A stretch of DNA of 48,738 bases from UBA2336 sp046294915 (lineage in GTDB: Bacteria > Bacteroidota > Bacteroidia > Cytophagales > Cyclobacteriaceae), in contig JBKBOE010000013.1 in NCBI GenBank assembly GCA_046294915.1, positions 1 to 48,738 on the forward strand. Direction: 5' to 3'. How positions within the stretch are numbered: the stretch's first letter is position 1; each line of letters starts with the position of its first letter. This document shows positions 1 to 7,677 of this stretch, piece after piece. A program made the translations under genes and the position numbers. Under the pieces are notes generated by a model that made no database searches, was not told the DNA's origin, and was given only the letters and a program-made list of their open reading frames with translations.

Positions 1-1072
1 ATACGGTAGTTGCATCCAGGTGAGCGAAGGTGGTAGCCGGAGCGGGGTCGGTTAAGTCATCGGCAGGTACATAAACGGCCTGTACTGAAGTAATGGATCC
101 GTTCTTGGTGGAGGTAATGCGTTCCTGCATGGTACCCATTTCGGTAGCCAGCGTGGGCTGGTATCCTACGGCCGAAGGCATGCGGCCAAGCAGGGCCGAC
201 ACTTCCGAGCCGGCCTGTGTAAACCGGAAAATGTTATCAATAAAGAAAAGGATGTCGCGGCCTTTTCCTTTTCCATCGCCATCGCGGAAATATTCGGCAA
301 TGGTCAATCCGGAAAGGGCCACACGTGCACGCGCTCCGGGGGGTTCGTTCATTTGACCGAATACAAAGGTTGCTTTAGAGTCTTTCAGCGAATCTTCCGA
401 AACTTTGGAAAGATCCCAGCCTCCGGCATGCAGCGACTTGATGAATTCGGGACCGTAGTTTACAATGCCGGCTTCAATCATTTCCCTGAGCAGGTCGTTT
501 CCTTCGCGGGTGCGTTCGCCAACACCGGCAAACACAGAAAGGCCGGAGTATGCTTTGGCGATGTTGTTGATTAATTCCTGAATCAATACGGTTTTGCCTA
601 CACCGGCACCACCAAATAATCCGATCTTACCGCCTTTGGCATACGGTTCAATCAGGTCAATTACCTTGATACCGGTAAACAATACTTCAGCCGAAGTAGA
701 CAAATCTTCATAGGCGGGAGCCGACCGGTGAATGGGCATCTTTTGCGTGCCTTTAGGTTGTTTGATTCCATCAATGGCCTCGCCCACCACGTTGAACAGG
801 CGGCCTTTAATGTCATCACCTATGGGCATTTTAATGGGCATGCCGGTATCCACCACTTTCATGCCGCGCACTAACCCTTCGGTACCGTCCATGGCGATGG
901 TCCGAACACGGTCTTCGCCCAGGTGCTGCTGGCACTCCAGCACAATGCGGGTGCCGTCTGGTTTTGTTACTTCGAGGGAATCCAGAATGTTAGGAATTTT
1001 AGAGCCCGGTTCATCGAAGGCCACGTCAACCACGGGGCCGATAACCTGGGTAACCTTACCGATATTTGCCAT
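1..1072 (-). CDS. atpD: ATP synthase F1 subunit beta (3' end beyond window)
   Basis: Catalytic beta subunit of the F1Fo ATP synthase, which makes ATP on the cytoplasmic face of the membrane. The visible 357 residues start at the ATG at 1072-1070 with MANIGKVTQVIGPVVDV, the usual beta-barrel N-terminus. The P-loop GGAGVGKT is at about 154-161, the catalytic glutamate lies in GERTREG (185-191) and the Walker B stretch ILFFIDN is at 274-280. The reading frame runs off the left edge inside VPADDLTDPAPATTF, so roughly 140 C-terminal residues are missing from view. A good Bacteroidota promoter and two hairpins lie upstream (1104-1172), which fits atpD starting its own transcript separate from the rest of the ATP synthase genes. 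Identification is secure. Confidence 0.98.
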   Translation of the reverse strand, partial: MANIGKVTQVIGPVVDVAFDEPGSKIPNILDSLEVTKPDGTRIVLECQQHLGEDRVRTIAMDGTEGLVRGMKVVDTGMPIKMPIGDDIKGRLFNVVGEAIDGIKQPKGTQKMPIHRSAPAYEDLSTSAEVLFTGIKVIDLIEPYAKGGKIGLFGGAGVGKTVLIQELINNIAKAYSGLSVFAGVGERTREGNDLLREMIEAGIVNYGPEFIKSLHAGGWDLSKVSEDSLKDSKATFVFGQMNEPPGARARVALSGLTIAEYFRDGDGKGKGRDILFFIDNIFRFTQAGSEVSALLGRMPSAVGYQPTLATEMGTMQERITSTKNGSITSVQAVYVPADDLTDPAPATTFAHLDATTV

Positions 1073-1103
1073 TGATTTTTTGTTTTTAGAACGGGTGTAT
1101 TTG

Positions 1104-1135
1104 CTGCCTTAACTGGCAGTCCTGCCTCTGGCAGG
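1104..1135 (-). repeat. Twin hairpins in the atpD leader
   Basis: Two adjacent inverted repeats share the same arm sequence: CTGCC at 1104-1108 with GGCAG at 1115-1119, and CCTGCC at 1121-1126 with GGCAGG at 1130-1135 (loop TCT). Arms could also pair across the two hairpins. They lie just downstream of the predicted atpD transcription start, so the second would sit at or near the 5' end of the mRNA. A stabilising 5' hairpin or a dispersed palindromic repeat are both possible; the window shows no other copy. Confidence 0.5.
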
Positions 1136-1141
1136 CGAGCG

Positions 1142-1172
1142 CAAAAGTAGCAGGATTAGCCTTTAATGCCAA
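1142..1172 (-). promoter_or_regulatory. Predicted atpD promoter (Bacteroidota type)
   Basis: On the minus strand, TTG (1172-1170) is followed after exactly 20 bases by TACTTTTG (1149-1142). This matches the Bacteroidota primary sigma factor consensus TTG-N19-21-TAnnTTTG at every fixed position. Transcription would start near 1135, giving an atpD leader of about 60 bases. It is the only upstream region in the window where I found both elements at correct spacing. Confidence 0.65.
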
Positions 1173-1192
1173 CAGCTTGCGGCTGATAATTG

Positions 1193-2410
1193 TCACTTCA
1201 CATGAGCGATTTGCCGTGAGGCGGTATTCAATGCAATGCGAAATGTTGTGCCTTGATTTTCATCGGATGACTTAACGAAAATTCGGCCGTTGTGGTAGTT
1301 TTCAATAATTCGTTTGGCCAGTGCCAGGCCCAGCCCCCAGCCGCGTTTCTTGGTGGTAAAGCCCGGTTTAAAGACCATAGCCAGGTTTGATCTGGCAATG
1401 CCTTTACCCGTATCGGAAACGTCAATGTATACTTTGCTTTCGCTTCCTCTTAAAATTTTAATGGCAATGGTGCCACTGGTACCGATGGCATCCACGGCAT
1501 TTTTGCAAAGATTTTCCAGCACCCATTCAAATAAGGGGGCGTGTACGTTGGCCAGAATGTTTTCAGCAAGTGTGAATACCTCAATGTGTATTTTTGAAGA
1601 TACACGGGGCCTGAGGTAATTCACTACATTGTTTACCAGGTTAACCACATTTTCGGGTTTTAATACCGGCACGGAGCCAATACTGGAGAAGCGCTCGGTT
1701 ACTACAGTGAGTTTGCGGATGTCTTTCTCTAGTTCATCAATAATTTCTTTGTTTTGAAGATGAGGATCATCGCGCAATACTTCTGCCCAGGCCATGAGCG
1801 ATGACAGCGGTGTGCCCAACTGATGAGCTGTTTCTTTAGCCAGGCCAACCCACACCTGATTTTGTTCTGCCACTTTGGAGTAGTTAAATGCCATGTAGGA
1901 AATGAAGGCAAAAATGGCAATCACCGAAAGTTGGATGTAGGGGTAATAGATCAGTTGGGTTAACAGGAAAGAATTTTTGTAATATACATACCCATACTCC
2001 TCTACATCACCATTCTCATTTTTGTAGGTCATTTGAATCGGCTCGTACCGACCTTTCATTTCCTGCAGGGCTTCCTCAAGTGCTTTCTTTTTTCGTTCAG
2101 GAGTCCAGTCATTACGGATATCAATATTCCGGTATTGGTAATCACCGTCTCGGGTAATCCAGATGGTTGGGATGGAGTTGTTCTTGAAAATAATTTCATC
2201 TGTAACAAACAAGATATTTTCGCTCGATTGTTCATTGAGTGCGTATTCCAACGCTTTGGCAAAAAGCTCAACCTGTTGGCGTTCACGCAGTTTCAGTTGG
2301 TCTATCAGCACATCGGTATAGTAAATGGAGCCGATGCTGATGAGGATGGAGGCTCCCAGCACAAACCATTTCAGACTGGTGTTGCCGCTGTACGATTCAG
2401 TACGATTCAT
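1193..2410 (-). CDS. Orphan membrane sensor histidine kinase
   Basis: Two-component sensor kinase of 405 residues. A first membrane helix (about 14-33) is followed by an extracytoplasmic sensing region (34-155) with no domain I recognise, and a second helix (157-176). The kinase core follows without an obvious HAMP domain: H-box AKETAHQLGTPLSSL with phospho-acceptor His196, N-box ENLCKNAVDAI, G1 box DTGKGI and G2 box GWGLGLAL. The H-box followed by GTPLSS is typical of Bacteroidota kinases. No response regulator gene is adjacent, so its partner must be elsewhere. It is transcribed toward atpD, 120 bases away, but atpD has its own predicted promoter. The signal sensed cannot be inferred. Confidence 0.93.
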   Translation of the reverse strand: MNRTESYSGNTSLKWFVLGASILISIGSIYYTDVLIDQLKLRERQQVELFAKALEYALNEQSSENILFVTDEIIFKNNSIPTIWITRDGDYQYRNIDIRNDWTPERKKKALEEALQEMKGRYEPIQMTYKNENGDVEEYGYVYYKNSFLLTQLIYYPYIQLSVIAIFAFISYMAFNYSKVAEQNQVWVGLAKETAHQLGTPLSSLMAWAEVLRDDPHLQNKEIIDELEKDIRKLTVVTERFSSIGSVPVLKPENVVNLVNNVVNYLRPRVSSKIHIEVFTLAENILANVHAPLFEWVLENLCKNAVDAIGTSGTIAIKILRGSESKVYIDVSDTGKGIARSNLAMVFKPGFTTKKRGWGLGLALAKRIIENYHNGRIFVKSSDENQGTTFRIALNTASRQIAHVK

Positions 2411-2455
2411 TGATCAGATAAAGCACCGATCAAAATAGAGAAAAAAAGTGAATTC

Positions 2456-2470
2456 AGCCTTCGACAGGCT
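2456..2470 (-). terminator. Weak hairpin after the ABC permease gene
   Basis: AGCCT (2456-2460) and AGGCT (2466-2470) form a 5-base stem with loop TCGAC. On the minus strand it is followed seven bases later by a run of seven T. It could be a poor intrinsic terminator for the upstream ABC exporter transcript. The stem is short and the T-run is not adjacent, so confidence is low. Confidence 0.25.
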
Positions 2471-2508
2471 TCCGCACCGCAGGTTTAACAGGGATGGTAA
2501 CTGCGTGA

Positions 2509-3837
2509 TCAGCCCTTCATCAGGAACCACTTGGCCAGTACCTTGTAGTTGACCTTGGTGCCCGACATAAGAATGCCTACCCGGTAGATGCGTCCGGCTA
2601 CCCAGGTAGTTAGTAAAAAGCCTCCAACCAGCAGCACCATAGAAAGCGCCAACTGCCAATCAGGCACGCCAAAGGCAATACGACCGACCATGGCTACCGG
2701 TGAAGTAAATGGTATGACGGATAACCAGAAGCTGATGGTACCGTGCGGATCGCGCAAAATGAAAAAGAAGAGCCCCATGTAGCCGATAAGCAAGGGCAGG
2801 GTAATCGGAAATTGAAACTGCTGCGATTCCTGAATGGAATCAACGGCTGAACCCACCGCTGCAAACAAGGCTCCGTAAAGCAGGTAACCTCCAAGAAAAT
2901 AGAAAACAAATACGGCCGCAATCTTAGCAAACGGGAGTTGGTTTGCCTGTGAAAAAAAGTCCATGATCTTTGAATTCTGCGACTCCATGGCTTCTTTGGC
3001 TTCTTCATTGTCAATTTGTTGCGACACTTGTTCCATCATTTGTTGCTGCGGCATTTTCATTCCAAACAAAGCGAATACGCCTGATGACAACACCGTGATG
3101 AGCACAATCCAAATGGTGAACTGCAACAACCCAACTGAGGCGATGCCAATGATTTTTCCCATCATCAACTGAAAGGGCTTTACCGATGAAACGATTACCT
3201 CTACAATCTTTGAGGTTTTTTCATCAATTACCCCTTGCATAATCTGGATGCCGTAAACCAGAACAAAAATGTAAATCATAATGCCAAGGATGAATCCTGC
3301 ACCATACAAAATGCCCGAGTTGCTGGATTTCTCCTCGCCCGTTTCAGAGATGCTGAATTGCTTCAGGCTGATGTTAGTCTTCAGGCTTTTCAATACTTCT
3401 TTGCTGATGTTGAACGCTTCTAGTTTGAGGTCGTGAAGACGATCCTCAATCATGCTTTCGAGTCGATCGAGTTTTTCAATGCTGGGGTTTTCTCTGGTGT
3501 AGAGTACAAATCCTTCGGGTTTATCCAGGTTGAAGTTGGGCACGTAGAGCAATGCAAAATTTGTTGTTTGCTGGTAGGCCTTCTTTGCTTCTTCCAACGG
3601 AAGGGTAAGGTATACAAAGGTAAATCGCCTGGAGTCTTCAAAGCGCATCCGTCCGCTCTCATCAACCACCTGTACGGTATCTGCTTTAGCCGATTCAGCC
3701 TCTTTGATCATGAGGGTAACCAGTATGGCAAGGATAGCCGGAAAAATAAGCGGCACCAGTATGGTGGTGATTAAAAAGGATTTTTTCTGAACCCGGTTCA
3801 GGAATTCGCGCTGGATGATGAGTAAAACTTTTTTCAT
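2509..3837 (-). CDS. ABC-2 type exporter permease (NatB-like)
   Basis: Membrane component (442 residues) of an ABC-2 family exporter. It begins MKKVLLIIQREFLNRVQKKS, the usual cytoplasmic lead-in of NatB-like permeases, followed by a helix at about 20-44. A large extracytoplasmic domain occupies about 45-175. Five or so further helices lie at roughly 176-200, 225-255, 305-335, 345-370 and 395-425. It follows the ATPase gene (3851-4795) after 13 bases in the same direction, so the two form one exporter. NatA/NatB relatives export sodium, drugs or lipids/peptides; the substrate here cannot be read from sequence. Confidence 0.93.
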   Translation of the reverse strand: MKKVLLIIQREFLNRVQKKSFLITTILVPLIFPAILAILVTLMIKEAESAKADTVQVVDESGRMRFEDSRRFTFVYLTLPLEEAKKAYQQTTNFALLYVPNFNLDKPEGFVLYTRENPSIEKLDRLESMIEDRLHDLKLEAFNISKEVLKSLKTNISLKQFSISETGEEKSSNSGILYGAGFILGIMIYIFVLVYGIQIMQGVIDEKTSKIVEVIVSSVKPFQLMMGKIIGIASVGLLQFTIWIVLITVLSSGVFALFGMKMPQQQMMEQVSQQIDNEEAKEAMESQNSKIMDFFSQANQLPFAKIAAVFVFYFLGGYLLYGALFAAVGSAVDSIQESQQFQFPITLPLLIGYMGLFFFILRDPHGTISFWLSVIPFTSPVAMVGRIAFGVPDWQLALSMVLLVGGFLLTTWVAGRIYRVGILMSGTKVNYKVLAKWFLMKG

Positions 3838-3850
3838 AGGGCTGATCGGG

Positions 3851-4795
3851 TTAAACTTCCTGGAGGTGTTTTTTCAGTGCTTCATCGCCTTCGCCTTTTA
3901 CCAGGCTGATGAAAATATCAGCCATGGTGGGTAGTTTTTCTTCAAACCGGTGCACTTCGGTAAGGTCAACCAGTTCGCGGATAAGCTGGTTTCCTTTTAT
4001 TCCGCTGGTGGCGCGGATGGTGGATTGGATGTAGTTTTCGCTGATGGGTTTTTGTTGAATAATCTGGTATCTGTCCTGGCTGAGTTGAAAGGGGTTGTTG
4101 TTGTGCTCTACGATAAAGGTGTTCGACCGGAACTGTTCTTTTACATCCTTCTTGGAGCCTTCCAGTATTTTTTTTGATTGGTTAATCAGAGCGATATGAT
4201 CACACAATGACTCTACCGTTTCCATACGGTGTGTGGAGAAAATTATTGTACTTCCTTTTTCCCGGAGTTCTAAAATGTTTTCGGTGATTAGCTGCGCGTT
4301 TACCGGATCAAACCCCGAAAAAGGTTCATCCAGGATAATCAGCCGGGGTTCGTGCAAAACAGTGCTAATAAATTGCACCTTTTGTGCCATGCCCTTGGAG
4401 AGGTCCTCTACTTTCTTCTGCCACCAGTCTTTTATTTCAAATTTTTCCAGCCAGAATTTGATCCGCTTCAGAGCTTCGCTGCGGCTTAACCCTTTTAGTT
4501 GCGCCAGGTAAAGCAATTGCTCGCCTACTTTAAGTTTCTTGTACAGGCCGCGTTCTTCGGGCAGGTAACCGATTATGGAGATGTGCTTTTCGTTGAGCAC
4601 CTCTCCAAAAATCCGGATCTCACCGCCATCACTATTGATAATCTGATTGATAATGCGGATGAAGGTGGTTTTGCCCGCACCGTTTGGGCCCAGCAAGCCG
4701 TAAATGCTTTTTTCCGGAATGGTTAGAGACACCTCATCCAGGGCAAGATGTGTTGCATACCTCTTGGTAACGTTTTTTGCAGTCAGGGCTTCCAC
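3851..4795 (-). CDS. ABC exporter ATPase (NatA-like)
   Basis: Nucleotide-binding subunit (314 residues) of the exporter whose permease follows at 2509-3837. Walker A GPNGAGKT is at 36-43, the signature LSKGMAQ at 132-138, Walker B LIILDEP at 152-158 and the switch histidine is His189 in STHRME. The C-terminal 90 residues match the DUF4162-type extension common on NatA-like ATPases. The start is a GTG (4795-4793), chosen because it places EALTAKNVTKRYA in the normal position and no in-frame ATG precedes it. No complete promoter was found in the 73 bases upstream. Confidence 0.94.
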   Translation of the reverse strand: MEALTAKNVTKRYATHLALDEVSLTIPEKSIYGLLGPNGAGKTTFIRIINQIINSDGGEIRIFGEVLNEKHISIIGYLPEERGLYKKLKVGEQLLYLAQLKGLSRSEALKRIKFWLEKFEIKDWWQKKVEDLSKGMAQKVQFISTVLHEPRLIILDEPFSGFDPVNAQLITENILELREKGSTIIFSTHRMETVESLCDHIALINQSKKILEGSKKDVKEQFRSNTFIVEHNNNPFQLSQDRYQIIQQKPISENYIQSTIRATSGIKGNQLIRELVDLTEVHRFEEKLPTMADIFISLVKGEGDEALKKHLQEV

Positions 4796-4868
4796 AACGT
4801 TATTTTTTACACGGGATTAGTGTCGAAAAATAAGTGTGAATTACGAGGAATTGTAAGATGAGCGGGTT

Positions 4869-5765
4869 TTAGTTCTTTTTTTCCTTAAAAATGATGTTGC
4901 CCATGGAAACATCCAGGTCGAACAGAAGGGCATTAGAGGCATCTTTCGAATAGGCGTCATTGGCAAATGCGCCCTCACCGATTTTCTTCAGGTTGCGGCC
5001 CATCTTCACGCTGCAGAGCCAGGAGTCTTTAATTTTAACATGAACAGGGGTTTCATCATCGGGCAATAAAATAGTCAGGTTTCCTGCCGCTACGCTGCCG
5101 CGGATGGTATTGGTGGTGGCGGGTTTTGCACTCAGGTCAAGCATAACATTGCCAAAGCCCACATCGGCAACCACATGACTGGTACGGGTCAGGTTAAGAT
5201 CACGCACATTAACACTGCCCAGGTCAACTTTAATGTAAAACGTGTCCATTGCCACCCTGTTTTCCAGGCCGGTAGGATAACCTACGTTTACGTTGGCACT
5301 GGCCGATGTAATACGAAGATTTTTTATAGCCATGCCCGATAAATCGATGGTAGAATTCCCGATGCCGTAATTCAATTCCAGCGAATAAGGTTTTTCATCG
5401 GTAAGGTAAATTTTCCAGAATTTATCGCCAGCTGGCTTTTCTGAGCCGAATACTTTAGACGAGATGGTTTGACTGAGACCGGTTGAGGAGTTTTCCTCTA
5501 CAGCCACCAGTACATCGCAGATTTTGCCTTTTACTTCCTTTATAAATTGATGGTTATACGAGTCTGGCTCCTGGTTGCTGAACATGGCGAGGATGTCGGA
5601 ACCTTCGCTGGGTTTGATAAAGCAATTTCCGCTATTGGCCTTGAGCCGGAGGTGTATCGTTTCGCAGGCCGGATTGTCCTCAACGGAAAATTGCTTTTTA
5701 ATCTGACCGTAGGCAAAGCCGGCAAGTACAACCCCTGATAATGTAAGCCCCAGAATTCTCTGCAT
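4869..5765 (-). CDS. Secreted beta-repeat protein, toast-rack/DUF4097-like
   Basis: A 298-residue exported protein. Residues 1-20 form a signal peptide ending FAYG/Q. From about 130 onward it is built of short repeating beta strands (GIGNSTIDLSG, SANVNVGYP, LGSVNVRDL, VGFGNVMLDLS, AAGNLTILLP), the pattern seen in toast-rack and DUF4097 right-handed beta-solenoid domains. No catalytic motif is visible. Its start is the ATG at 5765. It lies between dnaJ and the ABC exporter genes in the same direction, separated from each by 73 to 120 bases, so it may be transcribed alone. Function is unknown; a role in envelope sensing or assembly would be a guess. Confidence 0.85.
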   Translation of the reverse strand: MQRILGLTLSGVVLAGFAYGQIKKQFSVEDNPACETIHLRLKANSGNCFIKPSEGSDILAMFSNQEPDSYNHQFIKEVKGKICDVLVAVEENSSTGLSQTISSKVFGSEKPAGDKFWKIYLTDEKPYSLELNYGIGNSTIDLSGMAIKNLRITSASANVNVGYPTGLENRVAMDTFYIKVDLGSVNVRDLNLTRTSHVVADVGFGNVMLDLSAKPATTNTIRGSVAAGNLTILLPDDETPVHVKIKDSWLCSVKMGRNLKKIGEGAFANDAYSKDASNALLFDLDVSMGNIIFKEKKN

Positions 5766-5839
5766 GACAACTAATTACGCAATCCTTCTCAACAGGTTGC
5801 CCCGTGTAAGAAAATCGCTTAAAACGGTGAAAATTAATA

Positions 5840-5861
5840 CCCGTCAGAGGAGGTTAACGGG
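5840..5861 (-). terminator. Possible terminator after dnaJ
   Basis: On the minus strand CCCGT pairs with ACGGG (5857-5861 with 5840-5844) around a 12-base loop, and is followed by the AT-rich TATTAATTTTC. The stem is short, so this is only a possible intrinsic terminator for the grpE-dnaJ transcript. Confidence 0.25.
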
Positions 5862-5885
5862 GATAATGGGCTAAGGTTTAGGGCA

Positions 5886-7001
5886 TTATTGGAAAAATTC
5901 CTTCATCCGTTCAAAGAATGATTTATCCCCTGCCTCCGGTTTTGGCTCGAAATTGGGCGAATTTCGCATACTTTCAAGCTTGGTGCGCTCTTCGGGGGTC
6001 AGTTTCCGGGGGGTCCATACATTGACATAAATCAGTTGATCTCCGGTTCCGTAGCCATTTATATCATGGAGACCCTTACCCCGCAGACGCAATATTTTAC
6101 CGCTTTGGGTGCCCGGATCAATTTTAATCTTCACTTTTCCTGAGATGGTGGGAACTTCCACGGTAGTGCCCAGGGCGGCATCAATAAAGCTGATGTGCAG
6201 GTCGTAAATAATGTTGTTGCCATCGCGTTTCAGGCGTGGATCCTCCTGCTCTTCAATCAGAATAAGAAGGTCTCCTGCTACTCCGCCACCAGGTGCTTCA
6301 TTGCCTTTGCCAGACATGGATAGTTGCATACCATCACTCACACCGGCTGGTATTTTTATGGTGATGATTTCCTCTTTATGCACCAGCCCTGAACTGTCAA
6401 CCCCGGGAGGACGCTTATCAATGAGTTGGCCATTGCCATCGCATTGCGGGCAGGTAGTGGTGGATACCATCTGGCCCAGCATGGTGTTGACTACTTTGCG
6501 AACCTGCCCGCTGCCCTGGCAGGTGGTGCAGGTTTTATAGGAAACACCTTCAGCACGAACAAGGCGGTTAACTTTTATTTTCTTTTCAACACCATTGGCT
6601 ATTTCATCCAGGGTAAGTTTTAGTTTAATGCGCAGGTTTGACCCTTTGCGTTGCCGTCTTCGGGTGCCGCCCCCACCGCCAAAGAAGGAGTCAAACGGAT
6701 TGTGTCCTCCGAAAATGTCGCCAAACTGGCTGAAGATGTCCTCCATGTCCATGTGGTGACCGCCACCGAACCCACCATTACCGCGCGCATGGCCGAAGCG
6801 ATCGTATTGGGCGCGTTTGTTTTCATCGCTTAATACTTCGTAGGCCTCGGCTGCTTCTTTGAATTTTTCTTCAGCCTCTTTGTTGCCGGGGTTTTTATCG
6901 GGGTGGTATTGTATGGCCACCTTGCGGTAGGCTTTTTTAATTTCTTCTGCAGTAGCCCCTTTATTTACACCCAGTATTTCGTAATAATCGCGCTTTGCCA
7001 T
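5886..7001 (-). CDS. dnaJ: Chaperone DnaJ with only one zinc centre
   Basis: Hsp40 co-chaperone (371 residues) that delivers unfolded proteins to DnaK and stimulates its ATPase. The J domain covers 1-70 with the essential HPD at 33-35, followed by a Gly/Phe-rich linker (about 70-118). The central zinc domain keeps only two CxxCxGxG motifs, C158TTCQGSG and C184PQCDGNG. Compared with E. coli DnaJ these are motifs 2 and 3, which make zinc centre II. The places of motifs 1 and 4 hold LVRAEGVS and RPPGVDSSG, so zinc centre I is absent. The two C-terminal substrate-binding beta domains follow. It starts 9 bases after grpE and is surely co-transcribed with it. dnaK is not in this window. Confidence 0.97.
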   Translation of the reverse strand: MAKRDYYEILGVNKGATAEEIKKAYRKVAIQYHPDKNPGNKEAEEKFKEAAEAYEVLSDENKRAQYDRFGHARGNGGFGGGHHMDMEDIFSQFGDIFGGHNPFDSFFGGGGGTRRRQRKGSNLRIKLKLTLDEIANGVEKKIKVNRLVRAEGVSYKTCTTCQGSGQVRKVVNTMLGQMVSTTTCPQCDGNGQLIDKRPPGVDSSGLVHKEEIITIKIPAGVSDGMQLSMSGKGNEAPGGGVAGDLLILIEEQEDPRLKRDGNNIIYDLHISFIDAALGTTVEVPTISGKVKIKIDPGTQSGKILRLRGKGLHDINGYGTGDQLIYVNVWTPRKLTPEERTKLESMRNSPNFEPKPEAGDKSFFERMKEFFQ

Positions 7002-7010
7002 AATTAAAAC

Positions 7011-7589
7011 TTATTGGCCTACCACCACTTTGGCGTGGCGGATTACTTTGTCGTTTAACAGATAGCCTTTTTCAATAACATCCACTATGCGGCCTTTCAG
7101 GTTTTCTTCGTCAACGGGTACCTGGGTAATGGCATCGTGGAGATCGGGGTTGAACTCCGAGCCGGCCGGTAAATCCATGGGTTTTACACCGGATTGCTCC
7201 AGCAACTTTCTGAATTTGTTGCTGATCAGTTGAAGCCCTTCCAGATCTTTCGGATTACTTCCCTGAAAGGATTTTTCGGCACGCTCAAAATCGTCCATCA
7301 CGGGCAGAAACAACTTAATGGTAGCTTCGTTAGCCGATTGGATCATCTCCAGTTTTTCTTTGGCTGTTCTTCTTCTGAAGTTTTCAAACTCGGAATAGAG
7401 CCTTACGTACTTGTCTTTTGCTTCTGCCAATTCGTCTTTGGTTTTGTTCAATTCGTTTACCCATGCTGCATTATCCGTACCCGTCAGGGTTTCAAAGGCT
7501 TCGGGGGTTTCCTCACGGGGAGTTTCAGTTGCCTGATTTTGAGCCTCCTGGCTTTCCAGTTCGCTATCGGTTACCTGATTTTTGTCCAT
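7011..7589 (-). CDS. grpE: Nucleotide exchange factor GrpE
   Basis: DnaK nucleotide exchange factor (192 residues), which releases ADP from DnaK to complete the chaperone cycle. An acidic, flexible N-terminus (1-45) leads into the long dimerising helix (about 50-115) containing KYVRLYSEFENFRRRT. The C-terminal beta domain ends with the family pattern VIEKGYLLNDKVIRHAKVVV. dnaJ follows 9 bases downstream. The 88 bases upstream, after obgE, contain a sigma-54-like element (7644-7658) rather than a CIRCE or ordinary Bacteroidota promoter match. Confidence 0.97.
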   Translation of the reverse strand: MDKNQVTDSELESQEAQNQATETPREETPEAFETLTGTDNAAWVNELNKTKDELAEAKDKYVRLYSEFENFRRRTAKEKLEMIQSANEATIKLFLPVMDDFERAEKSFQGSNPKDLEGLQLISNKFRKLLEQSGVKPMDLPAGSEFNPDLHDAITQVPVDEENLKGRIVDVIEKGYLLNDKVIRHAKVVVGQ

Positions 7590-7643
7590 ATTCTGGTAAA
7601 TGTGCCTAATTGCGGGGCAAATTTGTCAATAATTCTGCCAATC

Positions 7644-7658
7644 GCACAGGATGTGCCA
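7644..7658 (-). promoter_or_regulatory. Sigma-54-like -24/-12 element before grpE
   Basis: On the minus strand the sequence TGGCACATCCTGTGC matches the sigma-54 consensus TGGCACRNNNNTTGC at every fixed position except one (G for the first T of TTGC). The spacing between the -24 GG and -12 GC is exact. Transcription would start near 7632, about 43 bases before the grpE ATG. The same bases form a short palindrome GCACA-TCC-TGTGC, so a repressor site is an alternative reading. Confidence 0.4.
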
Positions 7659-7677
7659 GAATGACGGTTGGGGGGCG

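Noticed and set aside
7626..7640. Second sigma-54-like sequence before grpE (TGGCAGAATTATTGA, minus strand)
   Set aside because: It lacks the C at -12 and has a substitution in the -24 box; too weak beside the better match at 7644-7658.
7590..7677. CIRCE operator before grpE
   Set aside because: No TTAGCACTC-N9-GAGTGCTAA or close variant is present in the gap.
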